Below, piece after piece: positions 7,827-16,304 of a DNA stretch of 64,000 bases (position 1 is its first letter; every line of letters begins with the position of its first letter). The DNA is taken from NCBI RefSeq assembly GCF_019168305.1, contig NZ_JAHTBI010000030.1:1-64000 (forward strand). The letters are read 5' to 3'. The notes under the pieces were generated by a model. It saw nothing but the letters and a program-made list of their open reading frames with translations, made no database searches and had not been told where the DNA came from. The translations under genes and the position numbers were made by a program. Origin of the DNA: Pseudomonas aegrilactucae (GTDB lineage Bacteria; Pseudomonadota; Gammaproteobacteria; Pseudomonadales; Pseudomonadaceae).

Positions 7827-9629
7827 TTAACTCGGATGCGGCTCAATCAACGCCACCAGCGTCCACCCTGGGCCAGGCTTCAACGTCGAATCCGGCCCCA
7901 TCACATACACCCAGCCACCGGCATCGCGGGCAAACAGCAAGCTCGCCCGCTCACCATGCAGTGCCTGGTAGTCCGCCCAGCCAAAGCCCTCGGTCAAGTG
8001 CGTGGTGTACAGCTCGGCCCCTTGGTTGAACAGGTTGGCCAGTTGCCCGTACGTCAGCGCCTGGCTGCCCAGCATGTGCCCTCGGTGCCGGTCACTGGCG
8101 CGGTGCTTGTCACTGCGCTCGACCTCCAGTCCGCTGGCCAGCACGAACAGCCGCTTATGCCCGAAGTCGTGCAGAAACCGCCCGCAGGCCAGGGTGTTCA
8201 GTTCACCCGAGGGCGACAGCCCCAGCAGATGCCCCAGCCCGACCAGGTCCAGGTGCGCATCGGCATGTTGCGAGGCCGGGTGCCCGAAGTAGGTGGGCAG
8301 CCCCTCCATGCGCGCCGCGCGGATGTTCTCCCAGCTTGAGTCGGCCAGCAGCACGCGACAATCCAGTTGCTGCAAGGCCTTGCCCAAGGCCCTGGCCGGC
8401 CCGTTGGCGCCCACGATCAGAAACCCGCTGGGCGCAGGCTCGGCTACCTTGAGCAGGCGCGCCAGAGGGCGTGCGGTGGCGCTTTGCAGCACTACGGTGC
8501 CGATGATCACGGCGAACGTCAGCGGCACCAGCAGCAAGGCGCCGGCGTGCCCGGCTGCATCCAGGCGAATGGCGAAGATCGCCGACACCGCCGCCGCCAC
8601 GATGCCGCGCGGCGCGATCCAGGCCAGCAGTGCACGCTCGCGCCAGTTCAGTTGCGAGCCCCAGGTCGACAGCGCCACGTTCAGGGGCCGTGCGATCAAC
8701 TGGATCACCAGCAGCAAGGCCAGTACCGCCGGGCCCAGGCCGAGCAGGGCGTTGAGGTCCAGGCGTGCCGCCAGCAGGATGAACAGCCCGGAGATCAGCA
8801 GCACGCTGAGGTTCTCCTTGAAGTGCAGGATCTGCCGTACATCCACGCCTTTCATGTTGGCCAGCCACATGCCCATCAGGGTCACCGCCAGCAGCCCGGA
8901 CTCGTGCATCACCTGGTTGGCGGCGATGAAGATACCGAGTACCGCTGCCAGTGAGGCCAGGTTATGCAGGTACTCGGGCAGCCACTGATGGCGAATCACC
9001 TGGCCCAGCAGCCAGCCGCCGGCCACGCCGAAGGCGCTGCCGCACAGGATCACCCCGGCAAAGGTCAGCAGGCTCTGGCTCAGGCCGTCGCCGGCCGCGC
9101 CGGCAATGATGAAGCTGTACACCACCACCGCCAGCAGCGCGCCGATCGGATCGATGACGATGCCCTCCCAGCGCAGGATGTTGGCGATGGTCGCCTTGGG
9201 CCGCACGACGCGCAGCATCGGCACGATCACTGTGGGCCCTGTCACCAGTGTCAGGGTGCCGAACAGGATCGCCAGCAGCCAGTCGAAGCCCAGCAGCCAG
9301 TGGGTGGCGACGCTGATCACTATCCAGGTCGAGAGTGCGCCCAGGGTCACCATGCGCCGTACCACCGTGCCGATCTCGCGCCACTGCGACAGGTGCAGGG
9401 TCAGGCTGCCCTCGAACAGGATCAGGGCCACGGCCAGCGATACCAGCGGCATCAGCAGCGGGCCGAACATTTCCTGCGGGTCGAGCCAGCCCAGCAGCGG
9501 GCCTGCGAGTATGCCGCTGAGCAGCAGAAACAGGATTGCTGGCAGTTTCAGCCGCCACGCCAGCCATTGGCAGCCGAGCGCGGCGGCGCCAATCCCTCCG
9601 AACGCCAGTAGGATCTGTTGTTCGTTCAC
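7827..9629 (-). CDS. Na+/H+ or K+/H+ antiporter (CPA1 type) with cytoplasmic NAD-binding-like domain
   Basis: A 600-residue cation:proton antiporter. Residues 1-~400 form about 12 membrane segments with the ion-site signatures TLVTGPTVIVPML and WEGIVIDPIGALLAVVV, followed by ERALLAWIAPRGIVAAAVSA. The C-terminal ~200 residues look like a TrkA-N/RCK-type regulatory domain (GFLIVGANGPARALGKAL). The start is GTG at 9629, preceded by AGGGAG at 7 bp. It is convergent with the thioesterase and divergent from xerD, and stands alone. Ion preference cannot be read from sequence. Confidence 0.88.
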   Translation of the reverse strand: MNEQQILLAFGGIGAAALGCQWLAWRLKLPAILFLLLSGILAGPLLGWLDPQEMFGPLLMPLVSLAVALILFEGSLTLHLSQWREIGTVVRRMVTLGALSTWIVISVATHWLLGFDWLLAILFGTLTLVTGPTVIVPMLRVVRPKATIANILRWEGIVIDPIGALLAVVVYSFIIAGAAGDGLSQSLLTFAGVILCGSAFGVAGGWLLGQVIRHQWLPEYLHNLASLAAVLGIFIAANQVMHESGLLAVTLMGMWLANMKGVDVRQILHFKENLSVLLISGLFILLAARLDLNALLGLGPAVLALLLVIQLIARPLNVALSTWGSQLNWRERALLAWIAPRGIVAAAVSAIFAIRLDAAGHAGALLLVPLTFAVIIGTVVLQSATARPLARLLKVAEPAPSGFLIVGANGPARALGKALQQLDCRVLLADSSWENIRAARMEGLPTYFGHPASQHADAHLDLVGLGHLLGLSPSGELNTLACGRFLHDFGHKRLFVLASGLEVERSDKHRASDRHRGHMLGSQALTYGQLANLFNQGAELYTTHLTEGFGWADYQALHGERASLLFARDAGGWVYVMGPDSTLKPGPGWTLVALIEPHPS

Positions 9630-9699
9630 TCGGTATCTCCCTATGCCGGCGCAGTTATGGAAGACTAGCGGTATTTCCCTGCCTCACCACCGAGCCTTC

Positions 9700-10596
9700 A
9701 TGCCAGCCATCGAACACCCGCTGATCGACCAGTTCCTCGACGCCCTGTGGCTGGAAAAGGGCTTGTCCGATAACACCCGTGCCTCTTATCGCAGTGACCT
9801 GGCGCTGTTCAACGGCTGGCTGCAGGAGCAGGGCGTCGAACTGCCGTCTGCCGGTCGAGAGCTGATCCTGGATCACCTGGCCTGGCGCCTCGATCAGGGC
9901 TACAAGCCGCGCTCCACGGCGCGCTTCCTGTCCGGGGTGCGGGGCTTCTACCGCTACCTGCTGCGCGAGAAACTCATCGCTGTCGACCCGACCCTGCAGG
10001 TGGACATGCCGCAACTGGGCCGGCCGTTGCCCAAGTCGCTGTCCGAAGCCGATGTGGAGGCGCTGTTGCAGGCGCCGGACCTGAGCGAGGCGATCGGCCA
10101 GCGCGACCGCGCCATGCTCGAGGTGCTGTACGCCTGCGGGCTGCGGGTGACCGAGCTGGTAAGCCTGACGCTCGACCAGGTCAACCTGCGTCAGGGCGTG
10201 CTGCGGGTGATGGGCAAGGGCAGCAAGGAACGCCTGGTGCCGATGGGCGAGGAGGCGGTGGTGTGGATCGAGCGCTACCTGCGTGACGGGCGCAACGACC
10301 TGCTCAATGGGCGCCCCAGCGACGTGCTGTTCCCCAGCCAGCGCGGCGAGCAGATGACCCGACAGACCTTCTGGCACCGTATCAAGCACCAGGCCCAGGT
10401 GGCCGGTATCAGCAAGGCACTGTCCCCGCACACCTTGCGCCATGCGTTTGCCACCCACTTGCTCAACCATGGCGCGGACCTGCGCGTGGTGCAGATGCTG
10501 CTGGGCCACAGTGACCTGTCGACCACCCAGATCTATACCCACGTCGCCCGCGCACGCTTGCAGGAGCTGCATGCACGGCATCACCCGCGCGGTTGA
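9700..10596 (+). CDS. xerD: Site-specific tyrosine recombinase XerD
   Basis: A 298-residue tyrosine recombinase that, with XerC and FtsK, resolves chromosome dimers at dif. N-terminal SAM-like core-binding domain (LIDQFLDALWLEKGLSDNT) and a catalytic domain with the Arg of YACGLRVTELVSL, the Lys of GKGSKERLVPM, HTLRHAFATHLL, the GH of LLGHSDLSTTQIYTH and the Tyr nucleophile in the last motif. The ATG at 9700 gives exactly the usual XerD length; the frame is open upstream over the antiporter's antisense strand, which is rejected. It precedes dsbC, as in E. coli. Confidence 0.97.
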   Translation: MPAIEHPLIDQFLDALWLEKGLSDNTRASYRSDLALFNGWLQEQGVELPSAGRELILDHLAWRLDQGYKPRSTARFLSGVRGFYRYLLREKLIAVDPTLQVDMPQLGRPLPKSLSEADVEALLQAPDLSEAIGQRDRAMLEVLYACGLRVTELVSLTLDQVNLRQGVLRVMGKGSKERLVPMGEEAVVWIERYLRDGRNDLLNGRPSDVLFPSQRGEQMTRQTFWHRIKHQAQVAGISKALSPHTLRHAFATHLLNHGADLRVVQMLLGHSDLSTTQIYTHVARARLQELHARHHPRG

Positions 10597-10746
10597 GTGA
10601 AGATGCGCGCTGCATGCGTCGCTGGCAGTCAAAGCAGGGCGGTGAATGTGGTACGCTTCTGCGGTTTACACCCGGGCCCTGGATGACGACCGTTTTTCGG
10701 TACGCCTGTTCCGTTTTCGGCCCCCTGTCCGCCTTCAGGAGTTTTC

Positions 10747-11484
10747 ATGCGCGTGACCCAGATTTTAGCCGCCGCCGCCTTGGCGCTGGTCAGCACCGTT
10801 GCCGCCGCCGCGGCCACCGACGCCGAGCAGGCGATCCGCAAGTCGTTGCAGTCGCTGGAGTCCGAGGTGCCGGTGGACAGCATCGCTGCCAGCCCGGTCA
10901 ACGGCCTGTACGAGGTCAAGCTCAAGGGTGGTCGCGTGCTGTATGCAAGCGCCGACGGCCAGTTCCTGGTGCAGGGCTACCTGTTCCAGATCCAGGACGG
11001 CAAGCCGGTCAACCTGACCGAGAAAGCCGAGCGCGTGGCCATCGCCAAGACCATCAATGGCATCCCGGCCGGCGAAATGGTGGTTTACCCTGCCAAGGGC
11101 GAAACCAAGTCGCACATCACCGTGTTCACCGACACCACCTGCCCGTACTGCCACAAGCTGCACGCCGAAGTGCCCGAGCTGAACAAGCGCGGTATCGAAG
11201 TGCGCTATGTCGCCTTCCCGCGCCAGGGCCTGGGTTCGCCGGGTGACGAGCAGTTGCAGGCGGTATGGTGTTCGAGCGACCGCAAGGCGGCCATGGACAA
11301 GATGGTCGATGGCAAGGAAATCAAGGCCGCCAAGTGCCAGAACCCGGTCGGCAAGCAGTTCCAGATCGGCCAGTCGATCGGCGTCAACGGCACGCCAGCC
11401 ATCGTACTGGAAGACGGCCAGGTGATTCCGGGCTACCAGCCGGCCCCGCAAGTGGCCAAGCTGGCACTGACCGCCGCTAAATAA
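10747..11484 (+). CDS. dsbC: Periplasmic thiol:disulfide isomerase DsbC
   Basis: A 245-residue periplasmic protein with a signal peptide (MRVTQILAAAALALVSTVAAA) and a thioredoxin fold whose active site CPYC is at residues 132-135. It reshuffles wrong disulfides and is kept reduced by DsbD. An N-terminal dimerisation domain (~25-85) fits the DsbC/G class. A second Cys pair (VWCSSDR, AKCQNPV) agrees with the structural disulfide of DsbC. It lies 150 bp after xerD and ends at a strong terminator before hom. Confidence 0.95.
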   Translation: MRVTQILAAAALALVSTVAAAAATDAEQAIRKSLQSLESEVPVDSIAASPVNGLYEVKLKGGRVLYASADGQFLVQGYLFQIQDGKPVNLTEKAERVAIAKTINGIPAGEMVVYPAKGETKSHITVFTDTTCPYCHKLHAEVPELNKRGIEVRYVAFPRQGLGSPGDEQLQAVWCSSDRKAAMDKMVDGKEIKAAKCQNPVGKQFQIGQSIGVNGTPAIVLEDGQVIPGYQPAPQVAKLALTAAK

Positions 11485-11495
11485 TTCAATCAGTG

Positions 11496-11524
11496 AGCCG
11501 TACCCCTGGGTACGGCTGTTTTTT
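11496..11524 (+). terminator. Intrinsic terminator between dsbC and hom
   Basis: A perfect 10-bp stem (AGCCGTACCC / GGGTACGGCT, 2-base loop) runs into GTTTTTT. It begins 12 bp after the dsbC stop, so hom must have its own promoter or rely on read-through. Confidence 0.93.
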
Positions 11525-11563
11525 CGACCGGCGCCAGGCCGGTCGTACAATGGGGAGTTCACA

Positions 11564-12868
11564 GTGAAACCGGTCAAAGTAGGCATCTGTGGGTTGGGGA
11601 CCGTCGGTGGCGGTACCTTCAATGTACTTCAGCGTAACGCCGAGGAGATTGCCCGCCGCGCCGGGCGTGGAATCGAAGTGGCGCAAATCGCCATGCGTAC
11701 GCCAAACCCGAACTGCCAGATTACCGGTACCCCCATTACCGCTGATGTGTTCGAGGTGGCGAGCAATCCCGAGATCGATATCGTCATCGAGTTGATCGGC
11801 GGCTACACGATTGCCCGCGAGCTGGTGCTCAAGGCCATCGACAACGGCAAGCACGTGGTCACCGCCAACAAGGCGCTGATCGCCGTGCACGGCAACGAAA
11901 TCTTCGCCAAGGCGCGCGAGAAGGGCGTGATCGTGGCGTTCGAAGCTGCCGTGGCCGGGGGTATCCCGGTGATCAAGGCCATCCGCGAAGGCCTGTCGGC
12001 CAACCGCATCAACTGGGTGGCCGGGATCATCAATGGCACCGGCAACTTCATCCTCACCGAGATGCGCGAGAAGGGCCGCACCTTCCCTGACGTGCTGGCC
12101 GAAGCGCAGGCGCTGGGCTACGCCGAAGCCGACCCGACCTTCGACGTCGAGGGTATCGACGCCGCGCACAAGCTGACCATTCTGGCCTCCATCGCCTTTG
12201 GTATTCCGCTGCAGTTCGACAAGGCCTACACCGAAGGCATCACCCAGCTGACCACCGCCGATGTGAACTACGCCGAAGCACTGGGCTACCGCATCAAGCA
12301 CCTGGGCGTGGCCCGCAGCACGGCCAACGGCATCGAGCTGCGCGTGCACCCGACGCTGATCCCGGCCGACCGCCTGATCGCCAACGTCAACGGTGTGATG
12401 AACGCGGTGATGGTCAATGGCGATGCCGCCGGCTCAACCCTGTTCTACGGCGCCGGTGCCGGCATGGAGCCGACCGCCTCCTCGGTGATCGCCGACCTGG
12501 TGGATGTGGTGCGTGCCATGACCAGCGACCCTGAGAACCGCGTGCCGCACCTGGCGTTCCAGCCGGACTCGCTGTCGGCCCACCCGATCCTGCCGATCGA
12601 AGCCTGCGAAAGCGCCTACTACCTGCGCATCCAGGCCAAGGACCGCCCGGGCGTACTGGCCCAGGTGGCCAGCATCCTGTCGGAGCGCGGCATCAACATC
12701 GAATCGATCATGCAGAAGGAAGTCGAGGAACACGACGGCCTGGTGCCGATGATCCTGCTCACCCACAGCGTGCTCGAGCAGCGCATGGATGATGCGATCA
12801 CCGCCCTTGAAGCCCTGCAGGATGTGGTAGGCAGCGTCGTGCGCATCCGCGTCGAACAACTGAATTGA
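11564..12868 (+). CDS. hom: Homoserine dehydrogenase
   Basis: A 434-residue enzyme reducing aspartate semialdehyde to homoserine with NAD(P)H, the branch to threonine and methionine. NAD-binding Rossmann start GICGLGTVGGGTF, catalytic region (IIGGYTIAREL, TANKALIA, GTGNFILTEM, DPTFDVEGIDAAHKL), and a C-terminal ACT domain from about residue 350 (DRPGVLAQVASILSERGINI) for feedback control by threonine. The start is GTG at 11564, with GGGGAG 7 bp before it. thrC follows 27 bp later, giving a hom-thrC operon. Confidence 0.98.
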   Translation: MKPVKVGICGLGTVGGGTFNVLQRNAEEIARRAGRGIEVAQIAMRTPNPNCQITGTPITADVFEVASNPEIDIVIELIGGYTIARELVLKAIDNGKHVVTANKALIAVHGNEIFAKAREKGVIVAFEAAVAGGIPVIKAIREGLSANRINWVAGIINGTGNFILTEMREKGRTFPDVLAEAQALGYAEADPTFDVEGIDAAHKLTILASIAFGIPLQFDKAYTEGITQLTTADVNYAEALGYRIKHLGVARSTANGIELRVHPTLIPADRLIANVNGVMNAVMVNGDAAGSTLFYGAGAGMEPTASSVIADLVDVVRAMTSDPENRVPHLAFQPDSLSAHPILPIEACESAYYLRIQAKDRPGVLAQVASILSERGINIESIMQKEVEEHDGLVPMILLTHSVLEQRMDDAITALEALQDVVGSVVRIRVEQLN

Positions 12869-12895
12869 GCCGTCTTTGAGTTAGAGGAATAGGTC

Positions 12896-14305
12896 ATGCG
12901 TTACATCAGTACCCGCGGCAAGGCACCGGCCCTGAATTTTGAAGACGTGCTGCTGGCTGGTCTTGCCAGCGACGGCGGCCTGTACGTGCCGGAAAACCTG
13001 CCGCGCTTCACCCAGGAAGAAATTGCCTCGTGGGCCGGCCTGCCGTACCACGAGCTGGCCTTCCGGGTGATGCGTCCGTTCGTCACCGGCTCGATTGCCG
13101 ATGCCGACTTCAAGAAGATCCTCGAAGAAACCTACGGCGAGTTCGCCCACGCCGCGGTCGCCCCGCTGCGCCAGCTGGGCAGCAACGAATGGGTGCTGGA
13201 GCTGTTCCACGGCCCGACCCTGGCGTTCAAGGACTTTGCCTTGCAACTGCTCGGTCGCCTGCTCGACCACGTACTGGTCAAGCGCGGCGAGCGTGTGGTG
13301 ATCATCGGTGCCACCAGTGGCGACACCGGTTCTGCGGCCATCGAAGGCTGTCGCCGTTGCGACAACGTCGACATCTTCATCCTGCACCCGCACCAGCGCG
13401 TATCGGAAGTTCAGCGCCGCCAGATGACCACCATCTTCGGCGAGAACATCCACAACATCGCAATCGAAGGCAACTTCGACGACTGCCAGGAAATGGTCAA
13501 GGCCAGCTTCGCCGACCAGGGGTTCCTGAAAGGCACGCGCCTGGTGGCGGTGAACTCGATCAACTGGGCGCGGATCATGGCCCAGATCGTCTACTACTTC
13601 CATGCAGCCCTGCAGTTGGGCGGGCCGGCGCGTTCGGTGGCGTTCTCGGTGCCTACCGGCAACTTCGGCGACATCTTCGCCGGTTACCTGGCCCGCAACA
13701 TGGGCCTGCCGATCAGCCAACTGATCGTGGCCACCAACCGCAACGACATCCTGCACCGCTTCATGAGCGGCAACGGTTATGTCAAGGACACCCTGCACGC
13801 GACCCTGTCGCCGTCGATGGACATCATGGTGTCGTCGAACTTCGAACGCCTGCTGTTCGACCTGCACGGTCGCAACGGCGCGGCGATCGCCGAGCTGATG
13901 GACACCTTCAGGCAGGGTGGCGGCTTCAGCGTCGAGCAAGACCGCTGGAGCGAGGCGCGCAAGCTGTTCGATTCGCTGGCGGTGGACGACGCGCAGACCT
14001 GCGAGACGATCGCCGAAGTGTTCGCACAGACCGGCGAAGTGCTTGACCCGCACACCGCGATTGGCGTCAAGGCCGCCCGCGAGTGCCGTCGCAGCCTGGA
14101 CACGCCGATGGTGGTGCTGGGCACGGCGCACCCGGTCAAGTTCCCCGAGGCGGTGGAGAAGGCCGGCGTTGGCAAGGCACTGGAGCTGCCGGCGCACCTG
14201 ACCGACCTGTTCTCGCGCGAAGAGAAGTGCACGGTGCTGGCCAATGACCTGAAGGCGGTGCAGGCGTTTGTCAGCCAGCACGGCAATCGCGGCAAGCCGC
14301 TCTGA
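12896..14305 (+). CDS. thrC: Threonine synthase
   Basis: A 469-residue PLP enzyme making threonine from O-phosphohomoserine, the last step of the pathway begun by hom just upstream. It is the long (class II) form seen in gamma-proteobacteria. Visible signatures: RYISTRGKAP at the start, the PLP lysine in GPTLAFKDFALQLL, the phosphate-binding GATSGDTGSAAIEG, and SVPTGNFGDIFAGYLA. An AGAGGA site precedes the ATG. A strong terminator follows. Confidence 0.98.
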   Translation: MRYISTRGKAPALNFEDVLLAGLASDGGLYVPENLPRFTQEEIASWAGLPYHELAFRVMRPFVTGSIADADFKKILEETYGEFAHAAVAPLRQLGSNEWVLELFHGPTLAFKDFALQLLGRLLDHVLVKRGERVVIIGATSGDTGSAAIEGCRRCDNVDIFILHPHQRVSEVQRRQMTTIFGENIHNIAIEGNFDDCQEMVKASFADQGFLKGTRLVAVNSINWARIMAQIVYYFHAALQLGGPARSVAFSVPTGNFGDIFAGYLARNMGLPISQLIVATNRNDILHRFMSGNGYVKDTLHATLSPSMDIMVSSNFERLLFDLHGRNGAAIAELMDTFRQGGGFSVEQDRWSEARKLFDSLAVDDAQTCETIAEVFAQTGEVLDPHTAIGVKAARECRRSLDTPMVVLGTAHPVKFPEAVEKAGVGKALELPAHLTDLFSREEKCTVLANDLKAVQAFVSQHGNRGKPL

Positions 14306-14330
14306 GGGCAAGCCGCTTCAGCGTCAGCCA

Positions 14331-14361
14331 AAAGCCCCGGTGCGCAAGCACCGGGGCTTTT
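14331..14361 (+). terminator. Intrinsic terminator of hom-thrC
   Basis: A 13-bp perfect stem (AAAGCCCCGGTGC / GCACCGGGGCTTT) with a GCAA loop, then T. The flanking A/T symmetry would let it also work in the other direction. Confidence 0.9.
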
Positions 14362-14477
14362 GCCATTTATGGGCGTTGTCACCGGTGCTTTCGGATTTTT
14401 CCTATGGGGCGAACGAGCAGGCTTTTCTAGAGTGGGCACCGTGCCATCGGGCACCCTGGCCACTGCGGAGAAGCCCC

Positions 14478-14873
14478 ATGCACTCACTCAAGGTTCTGCT
14501 CCTGGAACCCCATCCCTATCGACTCATGGCCCTGCACCAGACACTCAACGCCCACGGTGTATTCGATGTGCGCATCGCCGAGAGCGACGAGCAGGCACAT
14601 GGCGTGCTGGCACGCCGCGGCCCGGTGGACATCGCCATCTGCGATGTGCTGGCCGGCGAATACGATGGCGTGGCGCTGGTGCGCCACCTGGCCCGGCACG
14701 CATTGGCGGCCAGCCTGATCATCCTCAGCGGCGCCCGGCGCAGCGTGCTGGACGGCGCCAGCGACCTGGTCGAGCAGTCCGGCCTGCGGGTGCTGGGCGC
14801 GCTGCCTACGCCCGCCTGCCCGCTTGCCCTGCGCCAGCTTCTGCTCGCCTATCGCAGCGCGCCGGATGCGTGA
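14478..14873 (+). CDS. Stand-alone receiver-like (CheY fold) protein, degenerate
   Basis: A 131-residue protein consisting of one receiver-like domain with no output domain. The pattern LKVLLLEPHPYRLMALHQTL, DIAICDVLAGEYDGVALVRHL and LIILSGA follows response regulators, and Asp56 is at the phosphorylation site. The acidic pair after strand 1 is reduced to Glu10 with Pro-His beside it, and the lysine of the usual LPKP is Thr (ALPTPACP). It may be poorly phosphorylated or work by binding alone. The ATG at 14478 follows GGAG at 7 bp. No kinase is adjacent; target unknown. Confidence 0.7.
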   Translation: MHSLKVLLLEPHPYRLMALHQTLNAHGVFDVRIAESDEQAHGVLARRGPVDIAICDVLAGEYDGVALVRHLARHALAASLIILSGARRSVLDGASDLVEQSGLRVLGALPTPACPLALRQLLLAYRSAPDA

Positions 14874-14990
14874 TTCTGTCATCTTCGCCGGGCATGCTGG
14901 TGGTGCGTGCAGCGAGCAGCGCCCGAACTTTTGATGATCGGCAAGGGTCAGTGAAAGACCCCTTCTATGACAAATGTGAATGGTGAACGG

Positions 14991-15278
14991 ATGGACACTA
15001 TCAGCTTGTTGCTAAGCCAGGCACTGACGCCCTATCAGGTCACGCTGACCTCCCGGCCTGCCAGCGCCGATTGCGATCTGCTATTGACCGACCCGGCCGG
15101 CGGCAGCGTGTTGCGGCGCCGGGTCAAGGCCAGCCAGTTGCACGACCAGCGCCTGCTGGTCGACCTGGTCGATGGCCTTCAACGTGACCTCGGTATCTAT
15201 GAGGGACGCCTGCAGCCTTGTGTGATCGCGGCCTTGCAGCATGCTCGCCAGTCACGCGCACAAATCGTCGCGCTGTGA
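14991..15278 (+). CDS. DUF3509 domain protein, Pseudomonas-specific
   Basis: A 95-residue protein that I recognise as the DUF3509 family, small proteins of unknown role common in Pseudomonas (MDTISLLLSQALTPYQVTL, LLVDLVDGLQRDLGIYEG). No signal peptide or membrane segment. The ATG at 14991 gives the family-like N-terminus; an ATG 24 bp upstream (14967) in the same frame is possible and has no better ribosome site. It lies 117 bp after the receiver-like gene, same strand. Confidence 0.7.
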   Translation: MDTISLLLSQALTPYQVTLTSRPASADCDLLLTDPAGGSVLRRRVKASQLHDQRLLVDLVDGLQRDLGIYEGRLQPCVIAALQHARQSRAQIVAL

Positions 15279-15386
15279 TGGGAACCTTTCTCGGGAAAGC
15301 CACTCTGACAGCGTAAGGACAAGTGAACGGCGTTTTGCTCCGATGCCGCGAAGTTGTCCGTGCGAGGCGCCAAGTCGTCCTCGTTT

Positions 15387-15424
15387 AACCCCGTCGGCCT
15401 CCCCACCGTTCGGGGTTTCTTTTT
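15387..15424 (+). terminator. Intrinsic terminator after the DUF3509 gene
   Basis: AACCCCG (15387-15393) pairs with CGGGGTT (15411-15417), followed by a T-rich run TTTCTTTTT. The 108 bases between the DUF3509 stop and this stem hold no gene I can support. Confidence 0.75.
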
Positions 15425-15449
15425 GCCTGCACAACCGTGCACGGCGGCC

Positions 15450-16304
15450 TCAATGGGAACGCATCAGCGCGCGTATGTCGTTCAGGTAGGCCTCGCGCTC
15501 TTCCGGTTCCAGCCATTGTGCGTACAGCGGCGCCAGGGTCTGGATGCGCAGGGTGCGCAGCAACTGATTGATGTGGGTGATGGCGGCCCGGCCCTGTGGG
15601 GTGTCGGAGCAGCCCACATACGTCAGTTGATAGCGCGACAGCCCTTTGATCGGGAAGTGGCTCAGGGCGTGTTGCTGCGTCAGCTTCTCGCGTATGTAGC
15701 GCACCTCCGGCCAGTAGGCCAGCAGCAGGTCCAGGCGCCCCAGTTGCTGCATCTGCAGCAGGCTGCCCACCGCGTCATTGCCGAAATGGCGGCTGATGGC
15801 CTCGGGCGGCGCAGCCCTGATGATCTCGTCGGCACGTGTGCTGTAGCTGCGCTGCCCGACAATGCCCAGCTTGAGTGTCTTGCTGGACAGCAGTGCCTCG
15901 AGGTCGACCTCGCCATTGCTGATGAAGGGCGCCAGGCTGGCCTGGTCTTGGGTGCGCGCCACCACCACGTTGCTATGGGCGGCCAGTGCCGGGATGGAGA
16001 AGCGCACGAAGCGGTCACGCTCCGGTGTCCAGAGCAGGGTCGGATCACAGGTGAAACTTGGCTCCTGCAGCATCTGCGTGCCGCGTGCGCGGTTCACGCG
16101 CACGATGCTGTGGTCATACTCGGGCATGTGCTCGATCAGCATCGGCAGCAACTGATCGACCGCACCCTGGCCTTTCTTCGGGCCTTCGAAAATGGTCAGC
16201 GGCGGCAGGTCGCGCAGCAGCCAGATGAGCGTTTCCTTGGCCCATGCCGACGCCGGCAACAGGCCCAGCAGCACGCCCAGCAGGGCGCAGCGTACCCGGC
16301 TCAG
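15450..16304 (-). CDS. Periplasmic solute-binding-like protein (TIGR02285-type)
   Basis: A ~284-residue exported protein related to the amino-acid-type periplasmic binding proteins (SBP_bac_3 fold); relatives in Pseudomonas are often called TIGR02285 family. After a hydrophobic signal (CALLGVLLGLLPASAWA) comes a binding-protein pattern (IWLLRDLPPLTIFEGP, LKLGIVGQRSYSTRADEII, DLLLAYWPEVRYI). No permease or ATPase is nearby, so it may sense rather than transport. The start is uncertain: no in-frame ATG precedes the signal peptide. A CTG at 16304, whose last two bases lie inside the upstream TGA and which follows AGGG at 6 bp, fits best; a GTG at 16403 would overlap the CoA-transferase by 103 bp. 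Confidence 0.65.
   Translation of the reverse strand: MSRVRCALLGVLLGLLPASAWAKETLIWLLRDLPPLTIFEGPKKGQGAVDQLLPMLIEHMPEYDHSIVRVNRARGTQMLQEPSFTCDPTLLWTPERDRFVRFSIPALAAHSNVVVARTQDQASLAPFISNGEVDLEALLSSKTLKLGIVGQRSYSTRADEIIRAAPPEAISRHFGNDAVGSLLQMQQLGRLDLLLAYWPEVRYIREKLTQQHALSHFPIKGLSRYQLTYVGCSDTPQGRAAITHINQLLRTLRIQTLAPLYAQWLEPEEREAYLNDIRALMRSH

Noticed and set aside
9700..10596. Tyrosine recombinase as a sign of an integrated mobile element
   Set aside because: Length, motifs and the neighbouring dsbC identify housekeeping XerD; no att-like repeats or phage genes are near.
12881..14311. A 476-residue minus-strand open frame
   Set aside because: Antisense shadow of thrC.
15279..15386. Possible small RNA between the DUF3509 gene and its terminator
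   Set aside because: A terminator is present, but no promoter or known sRNA pattern could be recognised, so it is treated as the 3' untranslated part of the upstream gene.
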